Origin: an uncultured Flavobacteriales bacterium
GTDB taxonomy: Bacteria; Bacteroidota; Bacteroidia; Flavobacteriales; BACL11
NCBI GenBank assembly: GCA_949372805.1
Contig: CASIBH010000004.1
Coordinates: forward strand, 22,036-86,035
DNA length: 64,000 nt
Direction: 5' to 3'
Notes under the pieces: generated by a model
Database searches by the model: none
Told to the model about the DNA's origin: nothing
What the model saw: the letters and a program-made list of their open reading frames with translations, nothing else
Program-made: the position numbers and the translations under genes
Shown here: piece by piece, positions 31,598-40,995 of the stretch
How the letters are laid out: each line of letters begins with the position of its first letter
Numbering within the stretch: position 1 is the first letter of the stretch

Positions 31598-32006
31598 ATG
31601 GGATCTAGAAAAAGAATAAAAGCAGAGAGTATGAAGGAGGCAAGAAAAAATATTGCTTTCGCTAAACTTAATAACTGCCCTACATCTCCAAGAAAAATGA
31701 GGCTTATTGCTGACTTAATCAGAGGTATGGACGCGGATAGAGCATTATCAGAATTAAAACTTAATCCAAAAGAAGCTTCTAACAGAATGGAGAAGTTACT
31801 ACTTTCAGCATTAGCAAATTGGGAAGCTAAAAATGAAGGGAAGAAGATGGATGAGAGTAATCTTATATGTCTCTGAGGTTACAGTTGATGGAGGTAGAAT
31901 GTTAAAAAGAGTTCAGCCTGCTCCTCAAGGTAGAGCACACAGGATTAGAAAAAGATCTAATCACGTAACTCTTGTTGTTGATAGTAGAAAAATTGAAATA
32001 AATTAA
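31598..32006 (+). CDS. rplV: 50S ribosomal protein L22, frame broken once
   Basis: L22 lines the exit tunnel with L4. The frame from 31598 ('[22 protein letters not shown]', '[15 protein letters not shown]') is lost at 31862-31865, CTTA. Skipping the A gives '[19 protein letters not shown]' and the conserved C-terminus '[18 protein letters not shown]', 135 residues in all, ending 3 bases before rpsC. The uncorrected product would stop at residue 92 and lack the tunnel loop. Confidence 0.92.
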
Positions 32007-32009
32007 TTT

Positions 32010-32705
32010 ATGGGACAAAAAACAAATCCAATTGGTAATAGATTAGGTATCATTAGAGGTTGGGAATCTAATTGGTACGGTGGTGATAACTTTGGTGATA
32101 AACTTGCTGAAGACGCTAAAATTAGAAAGTATCTTAATGTTAGATTATCTAAAGGTAGTGTTTCTAAAATAGCTATTGAACGTACTTTAAAATTAGTTAC
32201 TATTACTATTCACACTGCTAGACCTGGAATTATTATTGGTAAAGGAGGTCAAGAGGTAGAGAATTTAAAAGGAGAAATTAAAAAGATTACTGACAAGGAA
32301 ATACAGATCAATATCTTTGAAGTAAAAAGACCAGAACTTGAAGCAACTCTTGTAGCTGATAGTATTGCTCGTCAAATTGAGGGAAGAATCTCTTATAAAA
32401 GAGCAACAAAAATGGCTATAGCCTCTACAATGAGAATGGGAGGTGAAGGAATTAAAGTTCAAATTTCAGGAAGACTTAATGGAGCTGAAATGGCAAGATC
32501 TGAAATGTTTAAAGATGGAAGAACCCCTCTTCATACATTTAGAGCTGATATTGATTATTCATTAGCAGAAGCCCAAACAACATATGGTAAAATTGGTGTT
32601 AAAGTTTGGATCTGTAGAGGAGAAGTTTATGGTAAGCGTGATTTAATGCTTCATTTTAAAACTCCAAAGAAAACAGGTAATAATGCACCTAGAAGAAGAA
32701 AGTAG
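32010..32705 (+). CDS. rpsC: 30S ribosomal protein S3
   Basis: S3 (231 residues), at the mRNA entry channel. N-terminal '[24 protein letters not shown]', KH-type RNA-binding region with '[16 protein letters not shown]', and C-terminal domain '[23 protein letters not shown]'. The frame is intact along 696 bases even though both neighbours are broken. Confidence 0.97.
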   Translation: MGQKTNPIGNRLGIIRGWESNWYGGDNFGDKLAEDAKIRKYLNVRLSKGSVSKIAIERTLKLVTITIHTARPGIIIGKGGQEVENLKGEIKKITDKEIQINIFEVKRPELEATLVADSIARQIEGRISYKRATKMAIASTMRMGGEGIKVQISGRLNGAEMARSEMFKDGRTPLHTFRADIDYSLAEAQTTYGKIGVKVWICRGEVYGKRDLMLHFKTPKKTGNNAPRRRK

Positions 32706-32731
32706 TTAAAGAAATAAGAAAATAAAAAGAA

Positions 32732-33152
32732 ATGTTACAACCAAAAAAGACAAAATTTAGAAGAGATGCAAAAAGGCAAAATGAAAGGTAATGCCCAAAG
32801 GGGACACCTTCTTGCTTTTGGGTCATTTGGTATTAAAGCTCTTGAAGAAACTTGGATTACAGCTCGTCAGATTGAAGCAGCTAGAATTGCCGTTACAAGA
32901 TATATGAAAAGACAAGGCCAAGTTTGGATAAGAATTTTTCCTGACAAACCTATTACTAAAAAGCCAGCCGAAGTAAGGATGGGTAAAGGTAAGGGAGCTC
33001 CAGAATATTGGGCTGCTTGTGTAAGCCCAGGAAGAATGCTTTTTGAGTGTGATGGTGTTGATTTTGAAACTGCAAAAGAAGCTTTACGTCTTGCAGCTCA
33101 AAAACTTCCAATTAAGACAAAGTTTGTAATGAGAAGAGATTTAGTACAATAA
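32732..33152 (+). CDS. rplP: 50S ribosomal protein L16, frame broken once
   Basis: L16 organises the A-site tRNA pocket of the large subunit. The true start is the ATG at 32732 ('[11 protein letters not shown]'), ten codons upstream of the ATG at 32766 that begins the long frame. An extra G at 32765 (AGA-G-ATG) separates the two. Skipping it gives '[19 protein letters not shown]' and 139 residues, the family length. The rest ('[20 protein letters not shown]') is normal. Confidence 0.92.
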
Positions 33153-33164
33153 AAAAAAACATAG

Positions 33165-33362
33165 ATGAAAGACTTAGTATTAACTGAAATGCCTTTAAAT
33201 GAATTAAATGATCTTCTTGAAAGTGATAAAGAAAGATTAATGAAATTAAAAATGAGTCATTCTGTTTCTCCATTAGAGAATCCATTGTCTATAAAATTTG
33301 CAAGAAAAAAAATTGCACGTATAATGACAGAGATTAACAAAAGAAGAGTAGAATCTAATTAA
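33165..33362 (+). CDS. rpmC: 50S ribosomal protein L29
   Basis: L29 (65 residues), next to L23 at the tunnel exit. Two-helix protein with 'LNELNDLLESDKERLMKLKM' and the conserved 'NPLSIKFARKKIARIMTEIN'. Usual position between rplP and rpsQ; frame intact. Confidence 0.93.
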   Translation: MKDLVLTEMPLNELNDLLESDKERLMKLKMSHSVSPLENPLSIKFARKKIARIMTEINKRRVESN

Positions 33363-33371
33363 TTATTTATA

Positions 33372-33626
33372 ATGAATAGAAATTTAAGAAAAGAAAGAAT
33401 TGGTGTTGTTACCAGCAATAAGATGGAAAAATCTATTGTTGTATCAATTGAAAGAAAAGTTAAGCATGAACTTTACGGTAAGTTTTTGAAAAAAACTTCA
33501 AAATTTACTGCTCATGATGAAAAAAATGATTGTAATGAAGGAGATACAGTAAAAATAATGGAAACAAGACCAATGAGTAAAAATAAGAATTGGAGGTTAG
33601 TAGAAATAATTGAAAGAGCAAAATAA
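33372..33626 (+). CDS. rpsQ: 30S ribosomal protein S17
   Basis: S17 (84 residues), a primary 16S rRNA binder. '[19 protein letters not shown]', '[17 protein letters not shown]' and '[17 protein letters not shown]' are typical of this OB-fold protein. Its stop shares one base with the rplN start. Confidence 0.96.
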   Translation: MNRNLRKERIGVVTSNKMEKSIVVSIERKVKHELYGKFLKKTSKFTAHDEKNDCNEGDTVKIMETRPMSKNKNWRLVEIIERAK

Positions 33627-33994
33627 TGATACAACAAGAATCAAGATTAAAAGTAGCTGATAACAGCGGTGCAAAAGAAATCCTTTGTATTAGAGTTTTA
33701 GGTGGTACTGGTAAGAGATATGCTTCAGTTGGAGATAAAATAGTAGGAAGTGTTAAAAATGCTACTCCGTCAGGAAATGTAAAAAAAGGGACAGTAGTTA
33801 AAGCCGTAGTTGTTAGAGTTAAAAAAGAAGTTCGTCGTAAAGATGGTTCTTATATTAGATTTGGTGATAATGCATGCGTTATTATTGATGAAAATGGTCA
33901 AATGAAAGGTACTCGTGTATTTGGTCCTGTTGCAAGAGAATTAAGAGATAATGATTTTATGAAGGTTGTTTCATTAGCTCCAGAAGTTTTATAA
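33626..33994 (+). CDS. rplN: 50S ribosomal protein L14
   Basis: L14 (122 residues), at the subunit interface. '[19 protein letters not shown]', '[15 protein letters not shown]' and '[20 protein letters not shown]' match the family throughout. First gene of the spc group, overlapping rpsQ by one base. Confidence 0.97.
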   Translation: MIQQESRLKVADNSGAKEILCIRVLGGTGKRYASVGDKIVGSVKNATPSGNVKKGTVVKAVVVRVKKEVRRKDGSYIRFGDNACVIIDENGQMKGTRVFGPVARELRDNDFMKVVSLAPEVL

Positions 33995-34003
33995 AATATA
34001 AAA

Positions 34004-34330
34004 ATGGCAAAGAAAATAAAAATTAAAAAAGATGATACTGTGCTTGTTTTAGCTGGTACGTCAAAAGGCTCTAAAGGTAAAGTCGTTAAGGTTATGCCTG
34101 ACAATTATAGAGCTATCGTTGAGGGAGTTAATATGGTTTCTAAACACACTAAACCAAATGCAGCTAATCCTCAAGGTGGAATAATCAAGCAAGAATCTTC
34201 AATTCATATTTCTAATCTAAAGTTTGTTGATCCCAAATCTGGTAACGCAACAAGGGTTGGAAGGATGAGAGATGAGAAAACTGGTAAAATTGTAAGATTT
34301 GCAAAATCAACCAAAGAAGTAATAAAGTAA
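34004..34330 (+). CDS. rplX: 50S ribosomal protein L24
   Basis: L24 (108 residues), assembly initiator protein with a KOW motif: '[24 protein letters not shown]', followed by '[12 protein letters not shown]' and '[15 protein letters not shown]'. Its stop codon shares one base with the rplE start. Confidence 0.96.
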   Translation: MAKKIKIKKDDTVLVLAGTSKGSKGKVVKVMPDNYRAIVEGVNMVSKHTKPNAANPQGGIIKQESSIHISNLKFVDPKSGNATRVGRMRDEKTGKIVRFAKSTKEVIK

Positions 34331-34899
34331 TGGAATACAAAGCAAGACTAAAGAATAAGTACAATACCGAGATTATTAATAATCTTAAAGGTAAGTATAA
34401 ATCAGTTATGGAAGTTCCTAGACTAGTAAAAATTTGTTTAAATCAAGGTGTTGGAAGTGCAACAACAGATAAAAAACAAATCGAAGCTGCTCAGCAGGAA
34501 ATGTCTTTAATTACTGGTCAAAAAGCAGTTCTAACTAAATCTAGAAAAGATATATCTAACTTTAAATTACGAAAAGGTATGCCTGTTGGTGTTATGGTTA
34601 CTCTAAGAGGTAATACAATGTATGAATTTTTAGATAGATTAGTAACATCTACAATGCCTAGAGTTAGAGATTTTCAAGGTATAACTATTAAGGGTTTTGA
34701 TGGTAGAGGTAATTTTACTCTTGGTATTAAGGAACAAATTGCTTTTCCTGAAATAAGCATTGATAAAGTTATGAAAGTTACTGGAATGGATATAACTTTT
34801 GTTACGGACACTAATTCAGATTCTGATGCTCTTGAGTTATTGAGAGAATTGGGAGTTCCATTTATAAAAGATATTAAAACTAATAAAACAAATAGTTAA
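34330..34899 (+). CDS. rplE: 50S ribosomal protein L5
   Basis: L5 (189 residues), in the central protuberance, binding 5S rRNA. '[16 protein letters not shown]', '[22 protein letters not shown]', '[10 protein letters not shown]' and '[12 protein letters not shown]' are conserved. A few residues longer than the E. coli protein, as in other Bacteroidota. Confidence 0.97.
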   Translation: MEYKARLKNKYNTEIINNLKGKYKSVMEVPRLVKICLNQGVGSATTDKKQIEAAQQEMSLITGQKAVLTKSRKDISNFKLRKGMPVGVMVTLRGNTMYEFLDRLVTSTMPRVRDFQGITIKGFDGRGNFTLGIKEQIAFPEISIDKVMKVTGMDITFVTDTNSDSDALELLRELGVPFIKDIKTNKTNS

Positions 34900-34901
34900 A
34901 T

Positions 34902-35171
34902 ATGGCAAAAGAATCAATGAAAGCCCGCGAGGTAAAAAGAGCTAAGTGTGTTGCAAAATACGCTGATAAAAGAGCTGCCTTAAAAGCTGCTGGAGATTAT
35001 GAAGGTTTACAAAAACTACCTAAGAATGCTTCACCGGTAAGAATGCACAACAGATGTAAACTTACTGGAAGACCTAAAGGTTACATGAGACAGTTTGGCA
35101 TTTCACGTGTTATGTTTAGAGAAATGGCGAATTTTGGTTTAATCCCTGGCGTTAAGAAGGCTAGCTGGTAA
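34902..35171 (+). CDS. rpsN: 30S ribosomal protein S14 (zinc-independent form)
   Basis: S14 (89 residues). It is the longer form without the CxxC...CxxC zinc ribbon; the few cysteines present ('AKCVAKYA', '[17 protein letters not shown]') do not form such a pair of motifs. The C-terminus '[18 protein letters not shown]' is diagnostic. It follows rplE after 2 bases. Confidence 0.96.
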   Translation: MAKESMKAREVKRAKCVAKYADKRAALKAAGDYEGLQKLPKNASPVRMHNRCKLTGRPKGYMRQFGISRVMFREMANFGLIPGVKKASW

Positions 35172-35190
35172 TTTATAAATAATAAAGAAT

Positions 35191-35592
35191 ATGTTTACAG
35201 ACCCAATATCAGATTATTTAACTAGAGTAAGAAATGCTCAAATGGCAGGTCATAAAGTTGTTGATATACCTGCTTCGAATATGAAGAAAGAAATAACTAA
35301 AATCTTACATGATAAAGGTTATATCCGAAATTTTAAATTTGAAGATGATGTTAATTTTCAAGGCAATATAAAGATTGCCCTTAAGTATAATAATAAGACT
35401 AAAATGCCAGCTATTAAGAAATTATTACGAATAAGTAAACCTGGACTTAGAAAATATACTCCTTCAAAAACTTTACCTAGAGTTATTAATGGCTTAGGTA
35501 TTGCAATAGTATCAACTTCTAAAGGTGTTATTACTGATAAAGAAGCTAGAGATTTAAATGTTGGTGGAGAAGTTCTTTGTCACGTATATTAA
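35191..35592 (+). CDS. rpsH: 30S ribosomal protein S8
   Basis: S8 (133 residues), binds the central domain of 16S rRNA and in other bacteria represses the spc operon. '[18 protein letters not shown]', '[17 protein letters not shown]' and '[18 protein letters not shown]' match. Contains an in-phase CTT-AGA read without a shift. Confidence 0.96.
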   Translation: MFTDPISDYLTRVRNAQMAGHKVVDIPASNMKKEITKILHDKGYIRNFKFEDDVNFQGNIKIALKYNNKTKMPAIKKLLRISKPGLRKYTPSKTLPRVINGLGIAIVSTSKGVITDKEARDLNVGGEVLCHVY

Positions 35593-35604
35593 AAAAAAAG
35601 AAGA

Positions 35605-36156
35605 ATGTCAAGAATAGGAAAAAATCCAGTTACAATCCCAGAAGGTGTTACAGCAACACTTGAAGGAACGATAATTACAGTTAAAGGAAAATTAGGTGAA
35701 TTAACTCAAGAAATATCTTCGAGTATTTCAGTTGAAATTAAGGATGGTTTAGTGTCTTTCTCTAGAATTAGTGATCAAAAGGATATACGATCTCTTCATG
35801 GTTTATATAGAGCCCTTGTTCAAAATATGATGGTAGGTGTTACTGTTGGTTATACAAAAAAATTACAATTTATTGGTGTTGGATATAGAGCAGCTGCAAA
35901 TGGTCAAAATTTAGATATCTCTGCTGGTTTTTCACATAATATTATAATTTCTATTCCAGCTGAGGTTAAACTTTTAGCTGAAACTGAAAAAGGAAAAGCT
36001 CCGCTTGTAACTCTTACTTCTCATGATAAGCAACTTTTAGGTGCGGTAGCTGCAAAGATTAGATCTTTTAGACCACCAGAACCTTACAAAGGTAAAGGAA
36101 TAAGATATGTTGATGAATATGTAAGAAGAAAAGCAGGTAAAACATCTGCTAGTTAA
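35605..36156 (+). CDS. rplF: 50S ribosomal protein L6
   Basis: L6 (183 residues), near the factor-binding site. 'MSRIGKNPVTIPEGV', 'GLYRALVQNMMVGVTVGY' and the C-terminal 'RSFRPPEPYKGKGIRYVDEYV' are conserved. Intact frame. Confidence 0.97.
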   Translation: MSRIGKNPVTIPEGVTATLEGTIITVKGKLGELTQEISSSISVEIKDGLVSFSRISDQKDIRSLHGLYRALVQNMMVGVTVGYTKKLQFIGVGYRAAANGQNLDISAGFSHNIIISIPAEVKLLAETEKGKAPLVTLTSHDKQLLGAVAAKIRSFRPPEPYKGKGIRYVDEYVRRKAGKTSAS

Positions 36157-36171
36157 AAAATTTGATATAAA

Positions 36172-36529
36172 ATGATAGATTCAAAGAAAGATAAAAGACA
36201 AAAAGTTAGGTTTAAAATCAGAAAAAAAGTTTCTGGTACTAAAGATATGCCAAGATTAGCAGTTTTTAGAAGTAATAAAGAAATTTATGCTCAAGTAATT
36301 GATGATGTTAATTCTTGTACTCTAGCTTCTGCTTCATCTAGAGATAAATCTTTAGAAACTAAAAAACTTACAAAGACAGATCAAGCTAAGTTAGTTGGTA
36401 AACTACTTGCAGAAAGAGCCACAGGAGCTAAAGGTTACTAATGTAGTTTTTGATAGAGGAGGCTTTCTTTATCATGGAAGAGTTAAAGCATTGGCAGATT
36501 CTGCTAGAGAAGCAGGTTTAAAATTTTAA
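36172..36529 (+). CDS. rplR: 50S ribosomal protein L18, frame broken once
   Basis: L18 helps L5 bind 5S rRNA. The first frame ends at 36441 after '[11 protein letters not shown]'. One extra base at 36436 or 36439 (in GGTTACTAAT) throws it off; skipping it yields '[29 protein letters not shown]' split over 36440-36529 and a total of 118 residues, the family norm. The uncorrected product would lack the C-terminal rRNA-binding strand. Confidence 0.9.
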
Positions 36530-36541
36530 TAAATAAAATAT

Positions 36542-37066
36542 ATGTTAAAATCAGCAAAGGATAAAAAAGTAAAAATATCATCAGATATTGAATTAAAAGA
36601 TCGTCTTGTAGGTATTCAAAGAGTTGTTAAAGTAACCAAGGGTGGTAGAGCATTTGGTTTCTCAGCAATTGTTGTGGTTGGGGATGAAAAAAGTATTGTT
36701 GGAATTGGTTTAGGGAAATCTAAAGATGTTTCTACAGCAATTGCTAAAGCAATTGATTCTGCAAAGAAGAATCTTGTTAAAATACCTGTTCTCAAGGGAA
36801 CTATTCCTCATGAACAGTCTTCTAAATTTGGAGGTTCACAAGTGTTTATTAAGCCTGCTTCTAATGGTACAGGTGTTAAGGCTGGAGGGGCAATGAGAGC
36901 AGTTCTTGAGAGTGCTGGTGTTAAAGATGTACTCGCTAAATCAAAAGGTTCATCTAACCCTCACAATTTGGTAAAAGCAACTTTAAAAGCTTTACTTGAG
37001 CTTAGAGATGCAAGAACAGTTGCTATGCAAAGAGGAGTAACGATGGATAAAGTTTTTAATGGTTAA
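36542..37066 (+). CDS. rpsE: 30S ribosomal protein S5
   Basis: S5 (174 residues), at the mRNA entry site, involved in decoding fidelity. '[21 protein letters not shown]', '[17 protein letters not shown]' and '[23 protein letters not shown]' are intact. It includes an in-phase CTT-AGA without a shift. Confidence 0.97.
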   Translation: MLKSAKDKKVKISSDIELKDRLVGIQRVVKVTKGGRAFGFSAIVVVGDEKSIVGIGLGKSKDVSTAIAKAIDSAKKNLVKIPVLKGTIPHEQSSKFGGSQVFIKPASNGTGVKAGGAMRAVLESAGVKDVLAKSKGSSNPHNLVKATLKALLELRDARTVAMQRGVTMDKVFNG

Positions 37067-37077
37067 TTAAATTGATT

Positions 37078-37254
37078 ATGAGTAAAGTAAAAATAAAACA
37101 AGTTAGAAGTAGGATAGGAAGACCAAAAGATCAAAAATTAACTCTTGATGCTTTAGGCCTTAGAAAAATGAATAGAATTGTTGAACATAATGCTACCCCT
37201 CAAATTATGGGTATGATTAAAAAGGTTAAACACTTAATTGCAATAATAGATTAA
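37078..37254 (+). CDS. rpmD: 50S ribosomal protein L30
   Basis: L30 (58 residues from the ATG at 37078). 'KVKIKQVRSRIGRPKDQKLTL' and 'GLRKMNRIVEHNATPQIMGMI' are typical. An upstream TTG at 37072 is in frame, but the ATG gives the normal N-terminus MSKVKIKQ and is preferred. Confidence 0.93.
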   Translation: MSKVKIKQVRSRIGRPKDQKLTLDALGLRKMNRIVEHNATPQIMGMIKKVKHLIAIID

Positions 37255-37256
37255 AT

Positions 37257-37709
37257 ATGGAATTACATAATTTAAAGCCTGCAGAGGGATCAGTAAAGTC
37301 AGGTAAAAGAGTTGGAAGAGGTGAAGGGTCTAAAAGAGGAGGTACTTCTACAAGAGGGCATAATGGTCAAAAGTCAAGGTCAGGTTATTCTAAGAAAGTA
37401 GGATTTGAAGGTGGACAGCAGCCAATTCAAAGAAGATTACCTAAGTTTGGATTTACAAACCCTAACAGAGTTGAATACAATGGTGTAAATATTGATACTA
37501 TTCAAGCTCTAGTTGATAATAAAAAAATTAAATCTGAAATTAATAAGCAAGTACTTATAGATAATGGTCTTGTTCAGAAAAAAGATCTTGTAAAGATCTT
37601 AGGAAGAGGAGAATTAAAAGCAAAACTAAATATCACTGTTGACGCTTATTCTGACTCTGCAAAATCTGCAATAGAAAAAGCAGGAGGAACAGCGAATTTA
37701 AGTAAATAG
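37257..37709 (+). CDS. rplO: 50S ribosomal protein L15
   Basis: L15 (150 residues), a late-assembly protein. The Gly/Arg-rich N-terminus 'KRVGRGEGSKRGGTSTRGHNGQKSR' contacts 23S rRNA; 'GFEGGQQPIQRRLPKFGF' is diagnostic. Starts 2 bases after rpmD; intact. Confidence 0.97.
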   Translation: MELHNLKPAEGSVKSGKRVGRGEGSKRGGTSTRGHNGQKSRSGYSKKVGFEGGQQPIQRRLPKFGFTNPNRVEYNGVNIDTIQALVDNKKIKSEINKQVLIDNGLVQKKDLVKILGRGELKAKLNITVDAYSDSAKSAIEKAGGTANLSK

Positions 37710-37713
37710 AGAA

Positions 37714-39063
37714 ATGAAAAAGTTAATTGAAACAATAAAAAATATTTGGAATATTGAAGATCTAAGAAGTAGAATCTTAGTTACTCTTGGTATTTTAGCT
37801 ATTTACAGATTTGGTTCTTTTGTTGTTATTCCTGGTGTTGACCCAGCTCAATTATCTGCACTTCAAGAACAAACAGCTGACGGCCTGCTAGGTCTTCTTA
37901 ATATGTTTACAGGAGGTGCTTTCTCACAGGCATCAATTTTTGCTCTTGGAATAATGCCCTATATTTCTGCCTCTATTGTTATTCAATTGCTTAGGTATGG
38001 CTATTCCTTATTTTCAAAAACTTCAAAAAGAAGGTGAAAGTGGAAGAAGAAAAATTAATAATATAACTAGATATCTTACTATTTTAATTACTGGTGGTCA
38101 AGCTCCTGGTTATATTGCAAATTTACAGGCAACTCTCCCAGAATCAGCATTTTTATTGCCAGCAGGTGGTTTTTGGTTTTCTTCTATTATTATTTTAGTA
38201 ACTGGTACAATGTTTGTTATGTGGTTAGGTGAAAAAATCACTGATAGAGGTATTGGAAATGGAATATCATTATTAATTATGATTGGAATTATTGCAAGCT
38301 TTCCACAATCATTAATGCAAGAGTTTGTTTCTGCTCTTAGGAAGTCACAGGAGGTGGTCTAGTTGTTTTTCTTAGTTGAAATGATTCTGTTATTATTTGT
38401 AATTCTTGTTACTATCCTACTTGTTCAAGGAACAAGAAGAATTCCTGTTCAATATGCTAAAAGAGTAGTAGGTAATAAACAATATGGTGGAGTTAGACAA
38501 TTTATTCCATTAAAGGTAAATGCTGCTGGTGTAATGCCAATAATATTTGCTCAAGCAATTATGTTTGTACCTATAACACTTAGTTGGTTTCTCAGAAAAT
38601 GAATCAGCTTACAAGGAGTTAGCTGCTATACTTACTGATTTTCGAGGTTTTGGTACAATTTTATGTTCTTCTGTAATGATTGTAATGCTTTACTTATTTT
38701 TATACAGCTATGACGGTTAATCCTAATCAAATGGCTGATGATATGAAAAAGAATGGTGGTTTTATTCCAGGAATAAAGCCAGGAAGATCTACTGCTGATT
38801 ATTTAGATAATGTGATGTCAAGAATTACTTTCCCAGGATCTTTATTCTTAGGTTTAGTAGCTATTTTACCTGCATTTGCTATGGCAGGAGGAATTAATAT
38901 GCAGTTCGCTCAGTTTTATGGTGGAACTTCATTATTAATTTTAGTTGGAGTTATTTTAGATACACTTCAGCAAATAGAAAGTCATTTATTAATGCGTCAT
39001 TATGATGGATTAATGGATTCAGGAAGAATAAAAGGAAAGTCTTCTGGAAATAGTATGATGTAA
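37714..39063 (+). CDS. secY: Protein translocase subunit SecY, frame broken six times
   Basis: SecY is the channel of the Sec translocon in the inner membrane. Ten hydrophobic segments can be traced, but over several frames. Extra bases: 37993 (CTT A GGT), 38339 (CTT A GGA), 38346 (AGT C ACA), 38374 (CTT A GTT), 38582 (CTT A GTT) and about 38706 (TAC A GCT). Skipping all six gives 448 codons with 'ASIVIQLLGMAIPYFQKLQ', 'LGEKITDRGIGNGISLLIM', 'NAAGVMPIIFAQAIMFVP' and 'GGFIPGIKPGRSTADYLD'. The three events at 38339-38374 add up to one codon, so the sequence before and after is in the same frame with a TAG between (38360). Positions of the middle and last events are less certain. Confidence 0.9.
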
Positions 39064-39075
39064 TCATATTGATTT

Positions 39076-39850
39076 ATGATTTATTATAAAACAGAAGAAG
39101 AGATAGAGTTAGTAAGAGAAAGTTCTTTACTTGTTGCAAAAACCCATGCTGAAATAGCTGGGCTGATAAAACCAGGGATAACTACCTTAGCATTAGATAA
39201 AATTGCTGAAGAGTTTATCAGGGATAATGGAGGAGTTCCAGCTTTCAAAGGTTATGGTGGTTTTCCAAATACCTTATGTATGTCTCCTAATGAACAGGTG
39301 GTTCATGGTATACCCAATGATAAATTTCTTGAAAATGGCGAAATTTTATCGGTGGATTGTGGAGTAGTAATGAATGGCTATTATGGTGATTCTGCTTTTA
39401 CCTATGAAGTTGGGGAAGTAGATGCTGAAATAAAACAATTACTTAAAGTTACTAAAGAGTCACTTTATAAAGGAATTGAACAAGCAGTTGCTGGAAATAG
39501 AATTGGTGATATTGGTTATGCTGTACAGCAACATGCTGAAAGCTTTGGATATGGTGTTGTTAGAGAATTGGTTGGTCATGGTGTAGGTGAAAATCTTACA
39601 TGAAAGTCCTGAAGTTCCTAATCACGGAAGAAGAGGTAAGGGTTTAAAGCTTAAAGAAGGGTTAGTTATTGCAATTGAGCCAATGATTAATATGGGTACT
39701 AAGAGTATTTTGCAACATAATGATGGATGGACAATAACAACTATTGATAATAAACCATCTGCACATTTTGAACATACAATTGTTGTTCGAAAAGGAAAAG
39801 CAGAGATATTATCAAGTTTTGAAGAAATAGAAAAAAAGATAAATGGCTAA
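39076..39850 (+). CDS. map: Methionine aminopeptidase, frame broken once
   Basis: Type I methionine aminopeptidase removing the initiator Met. Metal ligands: Asp in '[19 protein letters not shown]', His in '[18 protein letters not shown]' and Glu in '[10 protein letters not shown]'. The frame breaks at 39595-39598, CTT A CAT, right inside the conserved GHGVG-x-x-L-H-E motif; skipping the A restores it and gives 257 residues. The end overlaps the infA start by 8 bases, the usual secY-map-infA arrangement. Confidence 0.93.
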
Positions 39851-40058
39851 ACAAGCTAACATAGAGTTAGATGGAACGATAACACAAGCATTGTCAAATG
39901 CTATGTTTCGTGTTGAATTGAAAATGGACATGAGAGTTGTTGCTCATATCTCTGGTAAAATGAGAAAGTTTTATATTAAATTATTGCCAGGTGACAAAGT
40001 TAAAATGGAAATGTCACCTTACGATTTAACAAAAGCAAGAATAACATATAGGTACTAA
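39843..40058 (+). CDS. infA: Translation initiation factor IF-1, with a compensated frame shift inside
   Basis: IF-1 (71 residues, OB fold) binds the A site during initiation. The ends are normal ('[11 protein letters not shown]', '[21 protein letters not shown]', '[14 protein letters not shown]'). The central ENGHxV of the family is replaced by KMDMRV. At DNA level this is explained by one missing G after TTG (near 39920) and one extra A (GAG-A-GTT) about 14 bases on: the intermediate frame reads ENGHEV exactly. The overall frame is kept, so a gene caller would not notice. Confidence 0.9.
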   Translation: MAKQANIELDGTITQALSNAMFRVELKMDMRVVAHISGKMRKFYIKLLPGDKVKMEMSPYDLTKARITYRY

Positions 40059-40072
40059 TAAAATAAAAAGAA

Positions 40073-40189
40073 ATGAAAGTACGAGCATCAGTAAAAAAAA
40101 GAAGTGAAGATTGCAAGATCGTCAAAAGAAAAGGACGAGTTTATGTAATCAATAAGAAGAACCCAAGGTATAAACAAAGACAAGGTTAA
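40073..40189 (+). CDS. rpmJ: 50S ribosomal protein L36
   Basis: L36, 38 residues: starts [10 protein letters not shown], continues '[25 protein letters not shown]'-like over the rest. A His/Cys zinc site is only partly present: one Cys is visible and the usual later Cys and His are replaced, as in zinc-independent forms. Classic location between infA and rpsM; intact. Confidence 0.93.
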   Translation: MKVRASVKKRSEDCKIVKRKGRVYVINKKNPRYKQRQG

Positions 40190-40194
40190 TAATT

Positions 40195-40570
40195 ATGGCA
40201 AGAATTAAAGGTATTGATTTACCAAAAAACAAAAGAGGAGTTATTGGATTAACTTATATTTACGGAATTGGTCCATCTTTTGCAGTAACAATTTTGATGA
40301 AGCAAATAGTTTCTCATGATAAAAAAGTTCAAGATTGGACAGATGAAGCAAGCAAATAGCTATAAGAGCAATTATTGGTGATAGATTATACTGTTGAGGG
40401 TGAGTTAAGAGCTGAAACGCAAACATGAATATTAAGCGATTAATGGATATTGGTTGTTACAGAGGTATCCGTCACAGAACTGGGTCTACCTCTTAAGGGG
40501 ACAAAGAACAAAAAACAATTCTAGAACTAGAAAAGGGAAAAGAAAAACAGTTGCTAATAAAAAGAAATAG
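40195..40570 (+). CDS. rpsM: 30S ribosomal protein S13, frame broken many times
   Basis: S13, in the head of the small subunit, contacts P-site tRNA. The ATG at 40195 gives '[22 protein letters not shown]' then the frame is disturbed about eight times: a missing G near 40297 with an extra A at 40308 (AAT-A-GTT); extra bases near 40348, 40355, 40383-40386, 40423-40424 and 40482; and an extra A at 40495 (CTT A AGG). Corrected, it reads '[13 protein letters not shown]', '[20 protein letters not shown]', '[20 protein letters not shown]' and '[12 protein letters not shown]', about 122 residues. The exact placement of the events at 40348-40386 is uncertain. Confidence 0.88.
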
Positions 40571-40588
40571 CTACGAAATAATAATATC

Positions 40589-40972
40589 ATGGCTAAAACA
40601 ACAAAAAAAAATAAAGTTAGAGTTGAGTCTGAAGGGCAAGCGCACATTCAAGCAACTTTTAACAACATTATTATTTCACTTACTAATAATAGATGGACAA
40701 GTTATTTCTTGGTCTTCAGCTGGTAAGATGGGATTTAGAGGTTCTAAAAAAGAACACTCCTTATGCTGCACAAATGGCTGCTGAGGATTGCTGCAAAAGT
40801 TGCTCTTGATGCAGGGCTTAAGAAGAGTAAAGGTTTATGTTAAAGGACCTGGTCAAGGAAGAGAATCTGCAATTAGAACGATACATAATACTGGTATCAT
40901 TGTTACTGAGATAGTTGATGTTACTCCATTCCACACAATGGATGTCGACCACCAAAAAAGAGAAGAGTTTAA
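40589..40972 (+). CDS. rpsK: 30S ribosomal protein S11, frame broken five times
   Basis: S11, on the platform of the small subunit. From the ATG at 40589: '[21 protein letters not shown]'. Extra bases at 40691 (AAT-A-GAT), 40752 (AAA-G-AAC), 40789 (GAT-T-GCT) and 40820 (CTT A AGA); then one base missing near 40930 (or two extra). Corrected: '[22 protein letters not shown]', '[23 protein letters not shown]', '[17 protein letters not shown]' and the conserved end '[13 protein letters not shown]', stopping at 40972, about 126 residues. The length and C-terminus fit the family exactly. Confidence 0.9.
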
Positions 40973-40995
40973 TTCATTTATATTAAGATAAAAAT

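Noticed and set aside
38336-38380. Stop-codon readthrough or reassigned TAG in secY
   Set aside because: The sequence before and after 38360 is in one frame, but the residues read directly through the TAG (R-K-S-Q-E-V-V) do not resemble SecY, whereas three single-base skips give the expected loop. TAG also ends other genes here normally (for example rpsC and rpsM).
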